DNA of 64,000 nucleotides from Gammaproteobacteria bacterium (GCA_021772985.1 JAJFKX010000049.1:186001-250000), one strand, 5' to 3'. Positions 36,429-45,414 are shown, counted from the first letter of the stretch. Translations and numbers: made by a program. The notes: generated by a model from the sequence alone, not told the origin.

Positions 36429-37306
36429 GTAGCAAGAAACTGACTGATTGGGTCTATGCATTTGCTTTTGCAGATTATCCGGTGCGTGGGGCATTGGCGT
36501 GGCTGCCAGATAGTTGGCAGGCACTTTGCCAACGCCGGCAATACCCATCACCACTTAATCACTGGCTGGCGGATATGTTGACTTCAATCACCCTGGTACG
36601 CAGTGGTATCAAAGCCAGTGGTCGTCTAAGTTTGCAGATACGTAGTCAGGATAATCCGCATTTGCTAAGTGTGGAATGTGATGAGCAGTGGCGGATGCGT
36701 GGAATGGTGCGTTTCCAACCGGAATTGCCGTTGGCTGAAAATTTGCCGGCGATACAGTCCGGGTTATTGACCATGCAACTGGAACCACCGGATGAGGGGG
36801 TTAGCTACCAGGGGGTAGTACCGTTGGAAGGGGAAAACATTGCCGCTGCAATGGAAAACTATTTTTTAAAATCTGAGCAATTACCGACTCAATTTGTGCT
36901 GGGCTTTTCCCAACAGCAGCCGGGTGGGCTTATGCTGCAGCGCATGCCGGGTGAAATGCATGCAGATGACTGGCAACGGATAAACATGCAGGCGGCGACA
37001 TTGAAACATGCAGAAATGCAACAGTTTGATAGCGAGAAATTGTTGAAGCTTTTGTTTCCTGAGGACAAAATTAAGCTGTTTGCTGTTCAGTTACCAGAGT
37101 TTCATTGTACTTGCAGCCGCGAACGGGTATCTCGAATGTTGTTGCAACTGGGCTATACGGAAGCCAACAGTATTGTTGCTGAACGGGGCAATGTGGAGGT
37201 GGCCTGTGAGCATTGCGGAGAGAGCTATGGCTTCGACAAAATAGATATTGAACATCTATTCACCAGCCAGGATATTTCCGCGCCGGTAACTGATCGAGTG
37301 CAATAA
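36425..37306 (+). CDS. hslO: Redox-regulated chaperone Hsp33
   Basis: 293 residues. A holdase activated by oxidation of a four-Cys zinc centre, which is intact: CTCSRERV (CxC) and CEHCGESYGF (CxxC) in the last 65 residues. DDWQRINMQAATL and LLKLLFPED precede it. The ATG overlaps the stop of the phosphatase gene, indicating translational coupling. Confidence 0.94.
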   Translation: MSSKKLTDWVYAFAFADYPVRGALAWLPDSWQALCQRRQYPSPLNHWLADMLTSITLVRSGIKASGRLSLQIRSQDNPHLLSVECDEQWRMRGMVRFQPELPLAENLPAIQSGLLTMQLEPPDEGVSYQGVVPLEGENIAAAMENYFLKSEQLPTQFVLGFSQQQPGGLMLQRMPGEMHADDWQRINMQAATLKHAEMQQFDSEKLLKLLFPEDKIKLFAVQLPEFHCTCSRERVSRMLLQLGYTEANSIVAERGNVEVACEHCGESYGFDKIDIEHLFTSQDISAPVTDRVQ

Positions 37307-37319
37307 GCCAGGTTTGGTG

Positions 37320-38186
37320 ATGCAGGCCACAGCCGAGCAATGGTGCTATGAGCGTCTGGCAGCCGCAGTTGCACCCTGGCCGTTGATCCAGGTTTATATT
37401 CCGGAAAACCAAAAGCTTCGGTTGCTGGCTGGTAACGCTTTTCTCAGGGCCTTGATTGAGCTGGTCAGTACCCATCGGGAGCCTGACGTTGCCGGGCAAA
37501 CACTCAGCTGGTGGCAGCATGAATTGTCGCAACACTCCCAAAGTGGCCACCCGGCATTTATTGCCATGCGCGAGACGGGTTTGAGTGATACCTGGGACTG
37601 GTCAAACTGCAGCAGATGGTGTGAGCAGCTGAGGCTGATACTTGAAGCAGATACACCAATTGATCAGGCACATTTATGGCAACAGACTCAGTCTATCGCG
37701 GGGCAGGGTGTCCGGCTGCTGGAAGCAGCAATTAATCCACCAGAAGCAGTTACAGGGCAGCAACAAGGGCCGGCCAGTGAAATATACTCAGCTTTGCTGA
37801 CCCTTGAATTAACCAATCAATTGTCGACCGGTTTTATGGCTGAACGCTGGTTACCGTTATCATTGCATGCACGTTATGCATTAAAGCTGGATCAACAGCG
37901 GGCATATTCAAGCATTGATAATGGGTTGGAATTGGCGATTAAAGATTTGTTGAGCCCGGTGATTAAAGTCTTAAGCAGCGGCGCACTTGAAGCGCAGCTG
38001 GTTGGCTTGATTGATTCCGTTGACCCCAGCTGGCTGCGGATGCTGTCATTACAGCGAATTTTGGGGATCAGGGCCGGTCATCGGTTGCTGCGATCTGCAA
38101 AGCTGGTATGGCGACAACCTGTGAATACGGCTGGGTTACTGAGTGGCTGGTATTGCTGGCGGGCGATCAGGCGGTTGGGTATTTAG
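37320..38186 (+). CDS. Squalene/phytoene-synthase-like protein lacking Asp motifs
   Basis: About 288 residues from the ATG at 37320. The N-terminal pattern NAFLRALIELVST followed by TLSWWQHELSQ and HPAFIAM resembles the start of the trans-isoprenyl head-to-head synthase fold (AF..E.....P....RL.WW..EL), and the rest is helical. The DxxxD metal-binding motifs are not visible, so it is more like the non-catalytic NDUFAF6 branch. It follows hslO by 13 bp. Assignment is tentative. Confidence 0.45.
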   Translation: MQATAEQWCYERLAAAVAPWPLIQVYIPENQKLRLLAGNAFLRALIELVSTHREPDVAGQTLSWWQHELSQHSQSGHPAFIAMRETGLSDTWDWSNCSRWCEQLRLILEADTPIDQAHLWQQTQSIAGQGVRLLEAAINPPEAVTGQQQGPASEIYSALLTLELTNQLSTGFMAERWLPLSLHARYALKLDQQRAYSSIDNGLELAIKDLLSPVIKVLSSGALEAQLVGLIDSVDPSWLRMLSLQRILGIRAGHRLLRSAKLVWRQPVNTAGLLSGWYCWRAIRRLGI

Positions 38187-38205
38187 CCACTAAGGAAATA
38201 ATCTA

Positions 38206-38589
38206 ATGCACAAGGTACTTACTTATCAGGGAGGCTGTCATTGCGGCAATGTTAGGTTCGAGTTCACTGCCGAGCCTATCTTTGAGGCAACCCGTTGTAA
38301 CTGCTCTATGTGTAGTAGAAATGATTTTTTGCATATTTTTGTACCGCATCGGCTGCTGACTCTGCTGTCGGACCCCAAGCTGCTGACCGAATACCGTTTT
38401 AATACCGGCGCCGCTCAGCACCTGTTTTGCAGTCAATGCGGGGTCAAGGCGTATTATCAGCCACGTTCTCATCCGGATTGCTGGAGTGTAAATGCCCGCT
38501 GTATTGATGATTTGGATATTCAGAGCCTGCAACTGGTGGAATTTGATGGCCGCCACTGGTCATCAGCCCGGCAGGGGCTGGTGGATTAA
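38206..38589 (+). CDS. GFA/CENP-V-type zinc-binding protein
   Basis: 127 residues with the complete GFA zinc pattern: GGCHCGNVRFEF, CNCSMCSRN and FCSQCGVKAYY. The family includes glutathione-dependent formaldehyde-activating enzyme but most members have unknown substrates. 19 bp after the preceding gene. A second, divergent member lies at 42669-43097. Confidence 0.85.
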   Translation: MHKVLTYQGGCHCGNVRFEFTAEPIFEATRCNCSMCSRNDFLHIFVPHRLLTLLSDPKLLTEYRFNTGAAQHLFCSQCGVKAYYQPRSHPDCWSVNARCIDDLDIQSLQLVEFDGRHWSSARQGLVD

Positions 38590-38659
38590 TCAGCAGTTGA
38601 AGCCCATGATTTGCCCTCAACATCCTGTACAATATGCTGATCATGGGATGTGCTGAACG

Positions 38660-39793
38660 ATGACAACACCTGGCATTGAAATGTCGGCCGGTGATACCGG
38701 TTATGAAGCGCAGATCAGTGGTGACTGGACGCTGCTGAATGCGGCCGGGTTAGAGCAAAAAATTTCGGTGGCTCGCAAACACTCACCCGATACCACCGGC
38801 AAGCTTAACTTGAGTGGATTGCAAAATCTCGATACCACCGGCGGGTTATTACTGTTGCGTTTACTGGGTGGGACCACTCCCGATACTTTGGCGGATATGT
38901 TGATCGGTGCCAAGGCCAACCACGTGCTGCTGCTGAAAACCATTTGCCAGGCTTTACAACAGGAATCTCACCCGCGCCGGCCCAGAAGCCGGGGCATCGA
39001 CATGATTTTTGACCGGACCGGGCGCTGGGCGGTTGATACCTGGATGCAGGTTCGCGTGTTGTTGCATTTTGTTGGCGTGGTGATAGTCACCACCTTGCGA
39101 AATACTCTGCAACCGTGGCGGATGCGCTGGACCTCACTGTTTTACCATATAGAACATGTTGGCCTGGATGCTGTGCCAATTGTCAGTCTGTTAAGTTTTC
39201 TGGTTGGCGGTGTGATTGCGTTTCTGGGTGCAACCATCTTGCGTGATTTCGGTGCACAAATTTACACCGTCGAGCTGGTCGGTTATGCATTTTTCCGAGA
39301 ATTTGGCGTGTTGCTGCCGGCGATTCTACTGGCCGGCCGATCGGGTAGTGCATTTACCGCACAGATCGGTTCAATGAAAAGCAATGAAGAGCTGGATGCG
39401 CTGAAAACGCTGGGAATGGATCCGATTTGCGTATTGGTGATGCCCCGGGTCGTGGCATTACTGATTATGCTACCGATGCTGTCATTCGGTTCCATGCTGA
39501 TGGGTCTGATTGGAGGTGGCGTGGTAAGCGCGTTGATTTTGGATATCTCGCCTGGAATGTTCATCACCCGCTTATATGAAAATACCTCGATTACCCATTT
39601 CTGGGTCGGTATCTGCAAGGCGCCGGTATTTGCATTCATGATAGCGGTGGTCGGCTGTCTGGAAGGGTTTAAGGTATCCGGAAGTGCTGAATCAGTGGGC
39701 CGGCACACCACTTCAGCAGTGGTGCAATCCATTTTCCTGGTATTGGTTGCCGATTCGATGTTTGCCATATTCTTTGAGCAATTGGGTATTTAA
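38660..39793 (+). CDS. MCE-type lipid ABC transporter permease with N-terminal STAS domain
   Basis: 377 residues: a STAS-like domain (about 1-110, LNLSGLQNLDTTGGLLLLRLL) fused to an MlaE-family permease (about 150-377, FFREFGVLLPAILLAGRSGSAFTAQIG, LDALKTLGMDP). In E. coli the STAS part is a separate protein, MlaB. First gene of a permease-ATPase-MCE-lipoprotein set resembling Pseudomonas PA3211-PA3214, probably moving phospholipids between membranes. Confidence 0.9.
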   Translation: MTTPGIEMSAGDTGYEAQISGDWTLLNAAGLEQKISVARKHSPDTTGKLNLSGLQNLDTTGGLLLLRLLGGTTPDTLADMLIGAKANHVLLLKTICQALQQESHPRRPRSRGIDMIFDRTGRWAVDTWMQVRVLLHFVGVVIVTTLRNTLQPWRMRWTSLFYHIEHVGLDAVPIVSLLSFLVGGVIAFLGATILRDFGAQIYTVELVGYAFFREFGVLLPAILLAGRSGSAFTAQIGSMKSNEELDALKTLGMDPICVLVMPRVVALLIMLPMLSFGSMLMGLIGGGVVSALILDISPGMFITRLYENTSITHFWVGICKAPVFAFMIAVVGCLEGFKVSGSAESVGRHTTSAVVQSIFLVLVADSMFAIFFEQLGI

Positions 39794-40612
39794 ATGCAAA
39801 GTAGCGCGATCAACACTTACCCTGAAAATGATGATGCGCATGTCATCAAAGTGCGTGGGCTGGTGAACCGGTTTGGTGACAATCTGGTACATGACGACCT
39901 GAGCCTGGACGTCAGGCGTGGTGAGATTTTGGGTGTGGTCGGCGGCTCGGGTACCGGTAAGTCGGTATTACTGCGCAGTATCGTTGGCTTGTTGAAGCCC
40001 GCAGAAGGGGATATCAGGTTATTTGGCCAGCCATTACAGGATGTATTGGCGGAATACGAGAGTGGAAAAAACATCCGATATGGCGTGATGTTCCAGGATG
40101 GTGCGTTATTTTCTTCGTTGACGGTAAGAGAAAACATCAAACTGGCCATCAGTGAACATTATGATATCAGCGATGAACTGTTGCACCCATTGTCATGTAT
40201 GAAAATCGCATTGGTAGGACTACCTGCCCATGCTGCAACGTTATATCCCGCCTCATTGTCAGGAGGTATGCGTAAACGTGCCGGTCTGGCAAGAGCCCTG
40301 GCAATGGAACCTGAGTTGCTGTTTCTGGATGAGCCGACATCAGGTTTGGACCCGGTCTCTGCAGATGGTATTGATCAATTGCTGAAAACCTTGCGTGATA
40401 CCTTGGGTTTAACCGTTTTTCTGGTGACCCATGACCTGGATACGCTGCACGCCATATGCGACCGGGTAGCGGTGCTGGCGGAACACAAAGTGCTGACGGT
40501 TGGGCCGTTGGAGCAGGTCGCACAACATGACCATCCCTGGGTACAGGAGTACTTCAGTGGTCCGCGTGGACGTACCGTGCTGTCACAATATACTAAGCAA
40601 CCTCTGATTTAA
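39794..40612 (+). CDS. MlaF-type ATP-binding protein of MCE transporter
   Basis: 272 residues, directly abutting the permease stop. Walker A GGSGTGKSVLL, signature LSGGMRKRAGLARAL, Walker B LLFLDEPTSGLDP, H-loop VTHDLDTL. The last codons and stop lie inside the left arm of the inverted-repeat element at 40602-40863, so the C-terminus (QPLI) may have been reshaped by the insertion. Confidence 0.93.
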   Translation: MQSSAINTYPENDDAHVIKVRGLVNRFGDNLVHDDLSLDVRRGEILGVVGGSGTGKSVLLRSIVGLLKPAEGDIRLFGQPLQDVLAEYESGKNIRYGVMFQDGALFSSLTVRENIKLAISEHYDISDELLHPLSCMKIALVGLPAHAATLYPASLSGGMRKRAGLARALAMEPELLFLDEPTSGLDPVSADGIDQLLKTLRDTLGLTVFLVTHDLDTLHAICDRVAVLAEHKVLTVGPLEQVAQHDHPWVQEYFSGPRGRTVLSQYTKQPLI

Positions 40613-40863
40613 TCTGTCATGAGCCGCGTTACTGCAAAAAATGCACCAAGACAAAGCGTCGTTGGGCAGCACAATAGCCGGTCTATTGCCAAACAACGCA
40701 ATGCAGGATTTATGCATTTTCTGCGTAACCCTTTAGGGAGCGGCCTTGTTTGGCGCATTGCAGCACTTTTGCAACTCGACATAGCCAGCTATGCTGTCGT
40801 TGGAAAAAGCACTGCACTGCACCAAACAAGACTCACTCGTGGTCATGTCAGATTAAATCAGAG
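40602..40863. repeat. 262-bp element bounded by 21-bp inverted repeats
   Basis: Left arm 40602-40622 (starts CTCTGATTTAATCTG) and right arm 40843-40863 (ends CAGATTAAATCAGAG) are reverse complements with one mismatch. The interior has further self-complementary segments: GCCAAACAA (40688-40696) with TTGTTTGGC (40746-40754), CAATAG/CTATTG near 40671-40687 and ATAGC/GCTAT near 40781-40792. It contains only a dubious 86-codon frame. It separates the ATPase and MCE genes of one operon and resembles a MITE or other palindromic repeat. Confidence 0.75.
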
Positions 40864-40903
40864 CTTCCCTAAACCGTAGTTTGGGCTGATAGAGGAAATC
40901 TTA

Positions 40904-41878
40904 ATGGAACCCAAAGCCAATTTTATTCTAATCGGGGCCTTTACTCTTGCTGCCGGTATAGCAATGTTTTTCTTTGTGATCTGGCTGGGAAAGTTTGCGG
41001 TTGATCAGGAATTCAATTACTACGACATTATTTTTGAAGAAGCGGTGACCGGCTTGGGCAACCGCGGTGCAGTGATGTTTAATGGTATCCAGGTTGGTGA
41101 AGTGATCGAGCTGGATGTAGACCCCAGCAACCCCGGCCGGGTCATTGCCAGGGTGCGAACTGAGGCTGGAACACCGATACGGGCCGATACCAAAGCCCAA
41201 TTGGGTTTTCAGGGGTTCACAGGTCTGGCCTTTATAGAATTGGAAGGGGGGTCCCCCAATAGTCCAATGATTGAAGATGTCAGCCAACAGGCGATACCCA
41301 TTATTGTTGCTGAAACATCTGACCTGCAAAGCCTGTTGAACAGCAGTGGTACATTATTCGAAAATATCAATGATTTGCTGCTGCGGGTTAACAAGGTAGT
41401 CAGTGATGAAAATGCCAATCGGGTTTCCAGTTTGCTGGAAAATATTGAATTGACCACGGAAGAAATTGCATTGCACCGCGCCGCAATTGGTGATTCTCTG
41501 GAAGGTCTGCGACTGGCCACTGACCAGGCCAATATGACTCTGGCACGAATTGATCGGGTAAGTGAAGATTTTGAATCTTACTGGGATCAGCACAATGCAC
41601 AAATTGGCGAAGATCTGCTGGCGGTGACCAGTGATGCCCGTGCCACTGCTGCTCAGGCGCGGATGCTGGCTGAACGCCTGGACACCATATTCAGCCGCAA
41701 CGAAACTGCGGTGGATGCGTTTGCCCAGGATGGGCTGGGTCAGATCGCACCGACCTTGCAGGATTTCCGGCAACTGGTCAGGCGTCTGGAATCAGTAGCA
41801 CGCAATTTTGAAAACAATCCATCTGGCTTTCTGTTAGGTGATGAACAGACGGTTGAGTTTCAGCCGGCAGCTAATTAA
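40904..41878 (+). CDS. MlaD-family MCE-domain protein
   Basis: 324 residues: one N-terminal membrane anchor (about 7-30), a single MCE domain (about 40-120, AVTGLGNRGAVMFNGIQVGEV, GFTGLAFIELEGG) and a long helical C-terminal part (about 150-300). MCE hexamers form a lipid channel in the periplasm. Third gene of the transporter set, separated from the ATPase gene by the inverted-repeat element. Confidence 0.92.
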   Translation: MEPKANFILIGAFTLAAGIAMFFFVIWLGKFAVDQEFNYYDIIFEEAVTGLGNRGAVMFNGIQVGEVIELDVDPSNPGRVIARVRTEAGTPIRADTKAQLGFQGFTGLAFIELEGGSPNSPMIEDVSQQAIPIIVAETSDLQSLLNSSGTLFENINDLLLRVNKVVSDENANRVSSLLENIELTTEEIALHRAAIGDSLEGLRLATDQANMTLARIDRVSEDFESYWDQHNAQIGEDLLAVTSDARATAAQARMLAERLDTIFSRNETAVDAFAQDGLGQIAPTLQDFRQLVRRLESVARNFENNPSGFLLGDEQTVEFQPAAN

Positions 41879-41918
41879 TACAGCACGGACAAGGTACGCG
41901 GAGTAGCGGGAGCATAAC

Positions 41919-42509
41919 ATGGGCTATTTTTCTCGATCAGTGATACTACTGTTGTTACCAGCAGTATTAAGTGGTTGTCTTAATATCGGCGGCGACAGCA
42001 AGCCAGTGACTTTATTTCGGTTGAACCCTGTGGTGGAAAAAGCTGAGGGTGGGGAAGCTGCAATACCATTCAAACTGAGCATCAGCAGTGGCAGCCTGTT
42101 AAACAGTCAAAGGTTGTGGGTCTATCAGGGAGATACTCAGGTAGCTGGATATGCAGAAGCCCGTTGGGCGATGCCGTTACCGGAAATGTTCCGGCAGACA
42201 TTGATCAGCAGTTTGGAACAATCAGGTACCGGCATAGTGTTGGAGGCACCTGCGCGGGCACCGACCCTGCGAGTGGCAATTAGAGATTTTCAGATTGAGG
42301 CAAACGATCTGAACGCTACCGCAATAGTTGCGATTAAGGCAAGCTGGATTGATCTCGAAGGCAACATCAGCCATCAATTAATCCGGGCAACTGAGTCAAC
42401 CATGCTCGATAGCGCGAGCAATGTGGCAGTAGCAATGAATAAGGCCAATCAGCAAGTGTTGCGTGAATTGCAGGAATGGTTGCAGGCTAGTACTTCTGCA
42501 GAGCAATAA
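41919..42509 (+). CDS. ABC-type transport auxiliary lipoprotein (PqiC-like)
   Basis: 196 residues with a lipobox (LPAVLSGC) and the pattern of the ABC_trans_aux family: LFRLNPVV, RLWVYQGDTQVAGYAEARWAMPLPEMFRQTLISSL. Such lipoproteins sit at the outer membrane and dock the MCE tunnel (PqiC in the Pqi system). Last gene of the transporter operon. Confidence 0.85.
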   Translation: MGYFSRSVILLLLPAVLSGCLNIGGDSKPVTLFRLNPVVEKAEGGEAAIPFKLSISSGSLLNSQRLWVYQGDTQVAGYAEARWAMPLPEMFRQTLISSLEQSGTGIVLEAPARAPTLRVAIRDFQIEANDLNATAIVAIKASWIDLEGNISHQLIRATESTMLDSASNVAVAMNKANQQVLRELQEWLQASTSAEQ

Positions 42510-42668
42510 AGCCGATTGGCAGCAGTTAAGTTAAAACTCGCGGGGAAGCTGCCGGTTGCAGGTATTTACATTTGATCAATGCCTGATAACAGCATTGAAA
42601 ATCCCACTTAATCATTTTAATGACAGGAAATACCAAAATATTTGCCTGCTCGCTGTGAGAGATACGAA

Positions 42669-43097
42669 ATGACAGATGACAATAAGATCACCACTGGTGG
42701 CTGCCTCTGCGGTGCAGTACGCTATCAGGTAAAGGGCCCGTTGCGCGATGTGGTCAACTGCCATTGCAGTATGTGCCAGCGCTTGCACGGAGGCTTTGGG
42801 CCGCATAGCAAGGCGCGTAAAGTTAACATCACAATCACCAAAGATGATGGACTTGCCTGGTATCAAACCTCGGATATTGCACGCCGGGGATTTTGCCGGC
42901 AGTGTGGTTCGGGGCTTTTTTGGGAACCGTTTGACTTGGACGCCACCGGTATTATTGCCAGTACCCTGGATGCTGCGACCGGATTAAAAACCATGGGGCA
43001 TATATTTGTCGGCGAAAAGCAGGGTTTTTATGAGATAACAGACGATTTGCCGCAATATCAGGAATTTTCCAACGGTGAAATGGTTAACGATTATTGA
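42669..43097 (+). CDS. GFA/CENP-V-type zinc-binding protein
   Basis: 142 residues from the ATG at 42669 (GAGAGATACGA upstream). Zinc ligands in GGCLCGAVRYQV, CHCSMCQRLHGG and FCRQCGSGLFW. Ends with the FVGEKQGFYEITDDLPQ pattern common in longer GFA proteins. First of a run of small accessory genes. Confidence 0.87.
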   Translation: MTDDNKITTGGCLCGAVRYQVKGPLRDVVNCHCSMCQRLHGGFGPHSKARKVNITITKDDGLAWYQTSDIARRGFCRQCGSGLFWEPFDLDATGIIASTLDAATGLKTMGHIFVGEKQGFYEITDDLPQYQEFSNGEMVNDY

Positions 43098-43133
43098 TAG
43101 TATCAATACACATTAACGTCAAGGAGGGAATCG

Positions 43134-43526
43134 ATGATTGTACTTATTTCCAGATGGAAGCTTAAGAATGGCTGTCCTGCTGATTTGGTAACAACACTTG
43201 AGAGCTTGGCAGATAAAGTAAAAGCAGCTGAACCGGACACATTGTTGTATTCGGTTAACTTACAAGCCCGCTCACCACTTAACCAGCCCTCCCAGCTGCC
43301 TGCTCCGATTCCGGGTAGTCAACAAACCGAAGTGGATTTTTTTGAAATCTATAAAGATGCCCAAGCATTTGCCCACCACATCAATGGACCGGTTTTTACT
43401 CAATTCAGAGAGCAGAATATTCAGCACTTTTATGAAGATCCTGAAAAGCCCGGCTGGCCGAATACCGAAACGGTATTTTTAGACAAGCAATCGATGTTTG
43501 TTCGTTCGGTGTTGGCAGATTGTTAA
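43134..43526 (+). CDS. Putative antibiotic-biosynthesis-monooxygenase-like (ABM) protein
   Basis: 130 residues with the small ferredoxin-like dimeric fold pattern: IVLISRWKLKNGC, EPDTLLYSVNLQA, VDFFEIYKDAQAFAHHINGPVFTQF. A strong AAGGAGGG lies 8 bases before the ATG. ABM-fold proteins include quinol monooxygenases and heme-degrading enzymes; no specific function can be read. Its neighbours are GFA, AraC and VOC genes. Confidence 0.65.
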   Translation: MIVLISRWKLKNGCPADLVTTLESLADKVKAAEPDTLLYSVNLQARSPLNQPSQLPAPIPGSQQTEVDFFEIYKDAQAFAHHINGPVFTQFREQNIQHFYEDPEKPGWPNTETVFLDKQSMFVRSVLADC

Positions 43527-43704
43527 CGGTCAATTTTGCGTGTGTAGGTATTGCTTAAATGACTGGTTAATACTCAGGCTGTGTGAAAGAAGAGTCATTG
43601 TCATTGGGTTAGCAAAGGGCGGCTTACAACCCATAGCGAACCTTAGCCATTCGGCTTATGCGAGGAAATTGTTGAACCATATTAGATGTAAGAAACAAAA
43701 CTAG

Positions 43705-44136
43705 ATGCTAACAAAGAACCAGCTGATCAGATTGTGCAGTGCACGCGACCAATTACGTGATGTAGGGTACGCGGAGGGGTCAATTGATGAAGTGGCGAAA
43801 TCGGTGGCCATGTCTCGGTTTCACTTTGTCCGCCAGTTCAAGGCGGTTTTCGGTGAAACCCCGGTTCAGTTTCGTACCAGGGTGCGTCTGGATCAGGCGA
43901 AACATCTGCTTATTCAGAGCGACGATTCGATTACGGACATATGTATGGCGATTGGCTTTTCGAGCCTGGGTAGCTTTAGTTTCTTGTTTTCCCAACGATT
44001 CGGCCGGGCGCCATCGATGTACCGGCAAAAGCTCAGGGAATCAGGTGAGATACTTTCGCCAGACTGTATGACAATTATGCGCGGTGCGTGGGAGAGCGAT
44101 TCGCAAATTTCGAGAAGCACAATCTCACCCGAATAG
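43705..44136 (+). CDS. AraC-family regulator reduced to its DNA-binding domain
   Basis: 143 residues consisting almost only of the two-helix-turn-helix AraC domain: VAKSVAMSRFHFVRQFKAVFGETPVQF and ITDICMAIGFSSLGSFSFLFSQRFG. The usual sensor domain is absent, as in SoxS/MarA-sized members. A VOC-family gene starts 37 bp downstream and may be co-transcribed. Confidence 0.88.
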   Translation: MLTKNQLIRLCSARDQLRDVGYAEGSIDEVAKSVAMSRFHFVRQFKAVFGETPVQFRTRVRLDQAKHLLIQSDDSITDICMAIGFSSLGSFSFLFSQRFGRAPSMYRQKLRESGEILSPDCMTIMRGAWESDSQISRSTISPE

Positions 44137-44173
44137 ATTATTCTGTGTCCAAGCAAAACGACTGGAAAACACC

Positions 44174-44563
44174 ATGAAAATCAAACTGAGCGGCATCTAT
44201 GTAGACGACCAGCAGAAGGCGCTGGATTTCTATACCGATATCCTGGGATTCAAGAAAAAACAGGATATTCCTGTTGGGGAGTTTCGGTGGCTTTCAGTCG
44301 TATCTCCGGAGGGGGGGGACACTGAGCTTTCGCTGGAACCCAACGTCAATCCAATTGCAAAAACGTATCAGGAGGCGCTGTTCGAACAGGGTATTCCAAT
44401 CACCGCATTCGAAGTTGATGATATACAGGCTGAGTTCCGGAGGCTCTCTGATCTCGGTGTGAAATTTACCACCGAGCCGACCAGTGCCGGCGACGTTACC
44501 CTGGCGGTATTTGTTGATACGTGCGGCAACCTGGTTCAGATATATCAGCTGGGAGCCGGATGA
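44174..44563 (+). CDS. VOC-family (glyoxalase/bleomycin-resistance-like) protein
   Basis: 129 residues from the ATG at 44174. Start of the VOC fold: KLSGIYVDDQQKALDFYTDILGF; later VFVDTCGNLVQIYQLG, with Val-Asp-Thr-Cys-Gly-Asn-Leu typical of the last strand. Members bind metal and act on varied small molecules. Directly follows the AraC-type regulator. Confidence 0.87.
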   Translation: MKIKLSGIYVDDQQKALDFYTDILGFKKKQDIPVGEFRWLSVVSPEGGDTELSLEPNVNPIAKTYQEALFEQGIPITAFEVDDIQAEFRRLSDLGVKFTTEPTSAGDVTLAVFVDTCGNLVQIYQLGAG

Positions 44564-44940
44564 CTGCTTTTTAACCGTCCAGGGCAAGTAGCGGCCAAAC
44601 GATGGCCGCACTTTAATTGAATTTTATTCTTTCGCACTGCAGTGGTTGTGCAAGGCATCGGCAATGCCTTGGGTTTGTGTAACCATAGCTTGCAGCATCC
44701 ACAGGTAATGGCTGCAAGCTGATCGCCACTGACAGGATCAGCACAACTGGGCGACAGTTGGGAACCAGCAATACTTTCAACAACGGCCCAACGTGATCAC
44801 CGGATCATAAGTGCAACTTCAGATGAGGTTTTAACCAACGCCACTCCTGGCGTTTATAATGAACACGCCGAATATGGCTGTAATTGCCATGTTATCGAAC
44901 ATCTCTTTAACCTATAAACTTTTACAACTTGGTTAATAGC
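44564..44940. other. Gene-free gap with several consecutive inverted repeats
   Basis: 377 bp without a credible gene. Hairpins readable: GCGGCCA/TGGCCGC (44591-44609) with T-rich sequence after it, a likely terminator for the VOC gene; CAAGGCAT/ATGCCTTG (44651-44671); AGCTTGCAGC/GCTGCAAGCT (44687-44720); GCTGATC/GATCAGC (44718-44742, overlapping the former); CAACTG/CAGTTG (44744-44760). The dense set suggests a structured RNA or palindromic repeat. Confidence 0.55.
44591..44609 (+). terminator. Probable intrinsic terminator after VOC gene
   Basis: 7-bp perfect GC-rich stem with a 5-nt loop, 28 bp after the stop, followed by a T-rich tail (CTTTAATTGAATTTTATT). Confidence 0.6.
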
Positions 44941-45414
44941 ATGCTCTTGTTTGCGAAAAACCTGCTTTTCACGATCGTTGTCCCTGGCACTGTGGCAGTC
45001 TATATCCCAGTATTTCTTTTCTCTTATGCCAGTGTCGATTTTTCACTGAATGCCCTAATCGGGGGCCTGCTTCTGCTTATTGGGGGGAGCATCTATCTGT
45101 GGTGCTTATGGGACTTCGCATCAACTGGGCGTGGGACACCAGCGCCGATAGACCCACCTAAGCACCTGGTCGTTCGCGGGCTCTACCGTTATATGCGCAA
45201 TCCTATGTATGCAGGCGTTCTTAGCGTCATCTTCGGGTGGGGAAGTTTATTTGCTGCTTTACCCATCATAATTTACGGACTCTGCATGGCAATAGGTTTT
45301 CATCTGTTTGTCGTACTCCATGAAGAACCCAATCTCAGACAGATGTTTGGTTCAAGCTATGAGGAATATTGCTCGCAGGTTAATCGTTGGCTTCCGTTGC
45401 GGTATGCCTCCTAA
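44941..45414 (+). CDS. Isoprenylcysteine-methyltransferase/PEMT-like membrane protein
   Basis: 157 residues from the ATG at 44941, three to four membrane segments. The SAM-binding signature of the ICMT/PEMT group is present: RGLYRYMRNPMYAGVL, then HLFVVLHEEPNLRQMFGSSYEEYC. Such bacterial proteins methylate lipids or small molecules at the membrane; the substrate is unknown. Confidence 0.8.
   Translation: MLLFAKNLLFTIVVPGTVAVYIPVFLFSYASVDFSLNALIGGLLLLIGGSIYLWCLWDFASTGRGTPAPIDPPKHLVVRGLYRYMRNPMYAGVLSVIFGWGSLFAALPIIIYGLCMAIGFHLFVVLHEEPNLRQMFGSSYEEYCSQVNRWLPLRYAS

Noticed and set aside
40746-40775. Possible sigma-54 promoter (TTTGGCGC...TTGC)
   Set aside because: Spacing between the GG and GC elements does not fit the required -24/-12 distance.
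40619-40879. 86-codon plus-strand frame between the ATPase and MCE genes
   Set aside because: It lies almost wholly within the inverted-repeat element, has no ribosome site and its translation looks like noise.
43498-43704. 68-codon plus-strand frame between the ABM-like and AraC-type genes
   Set aside because: It overlaps the end of the ABM-like gene in another frame, and its composition is not protein-like.
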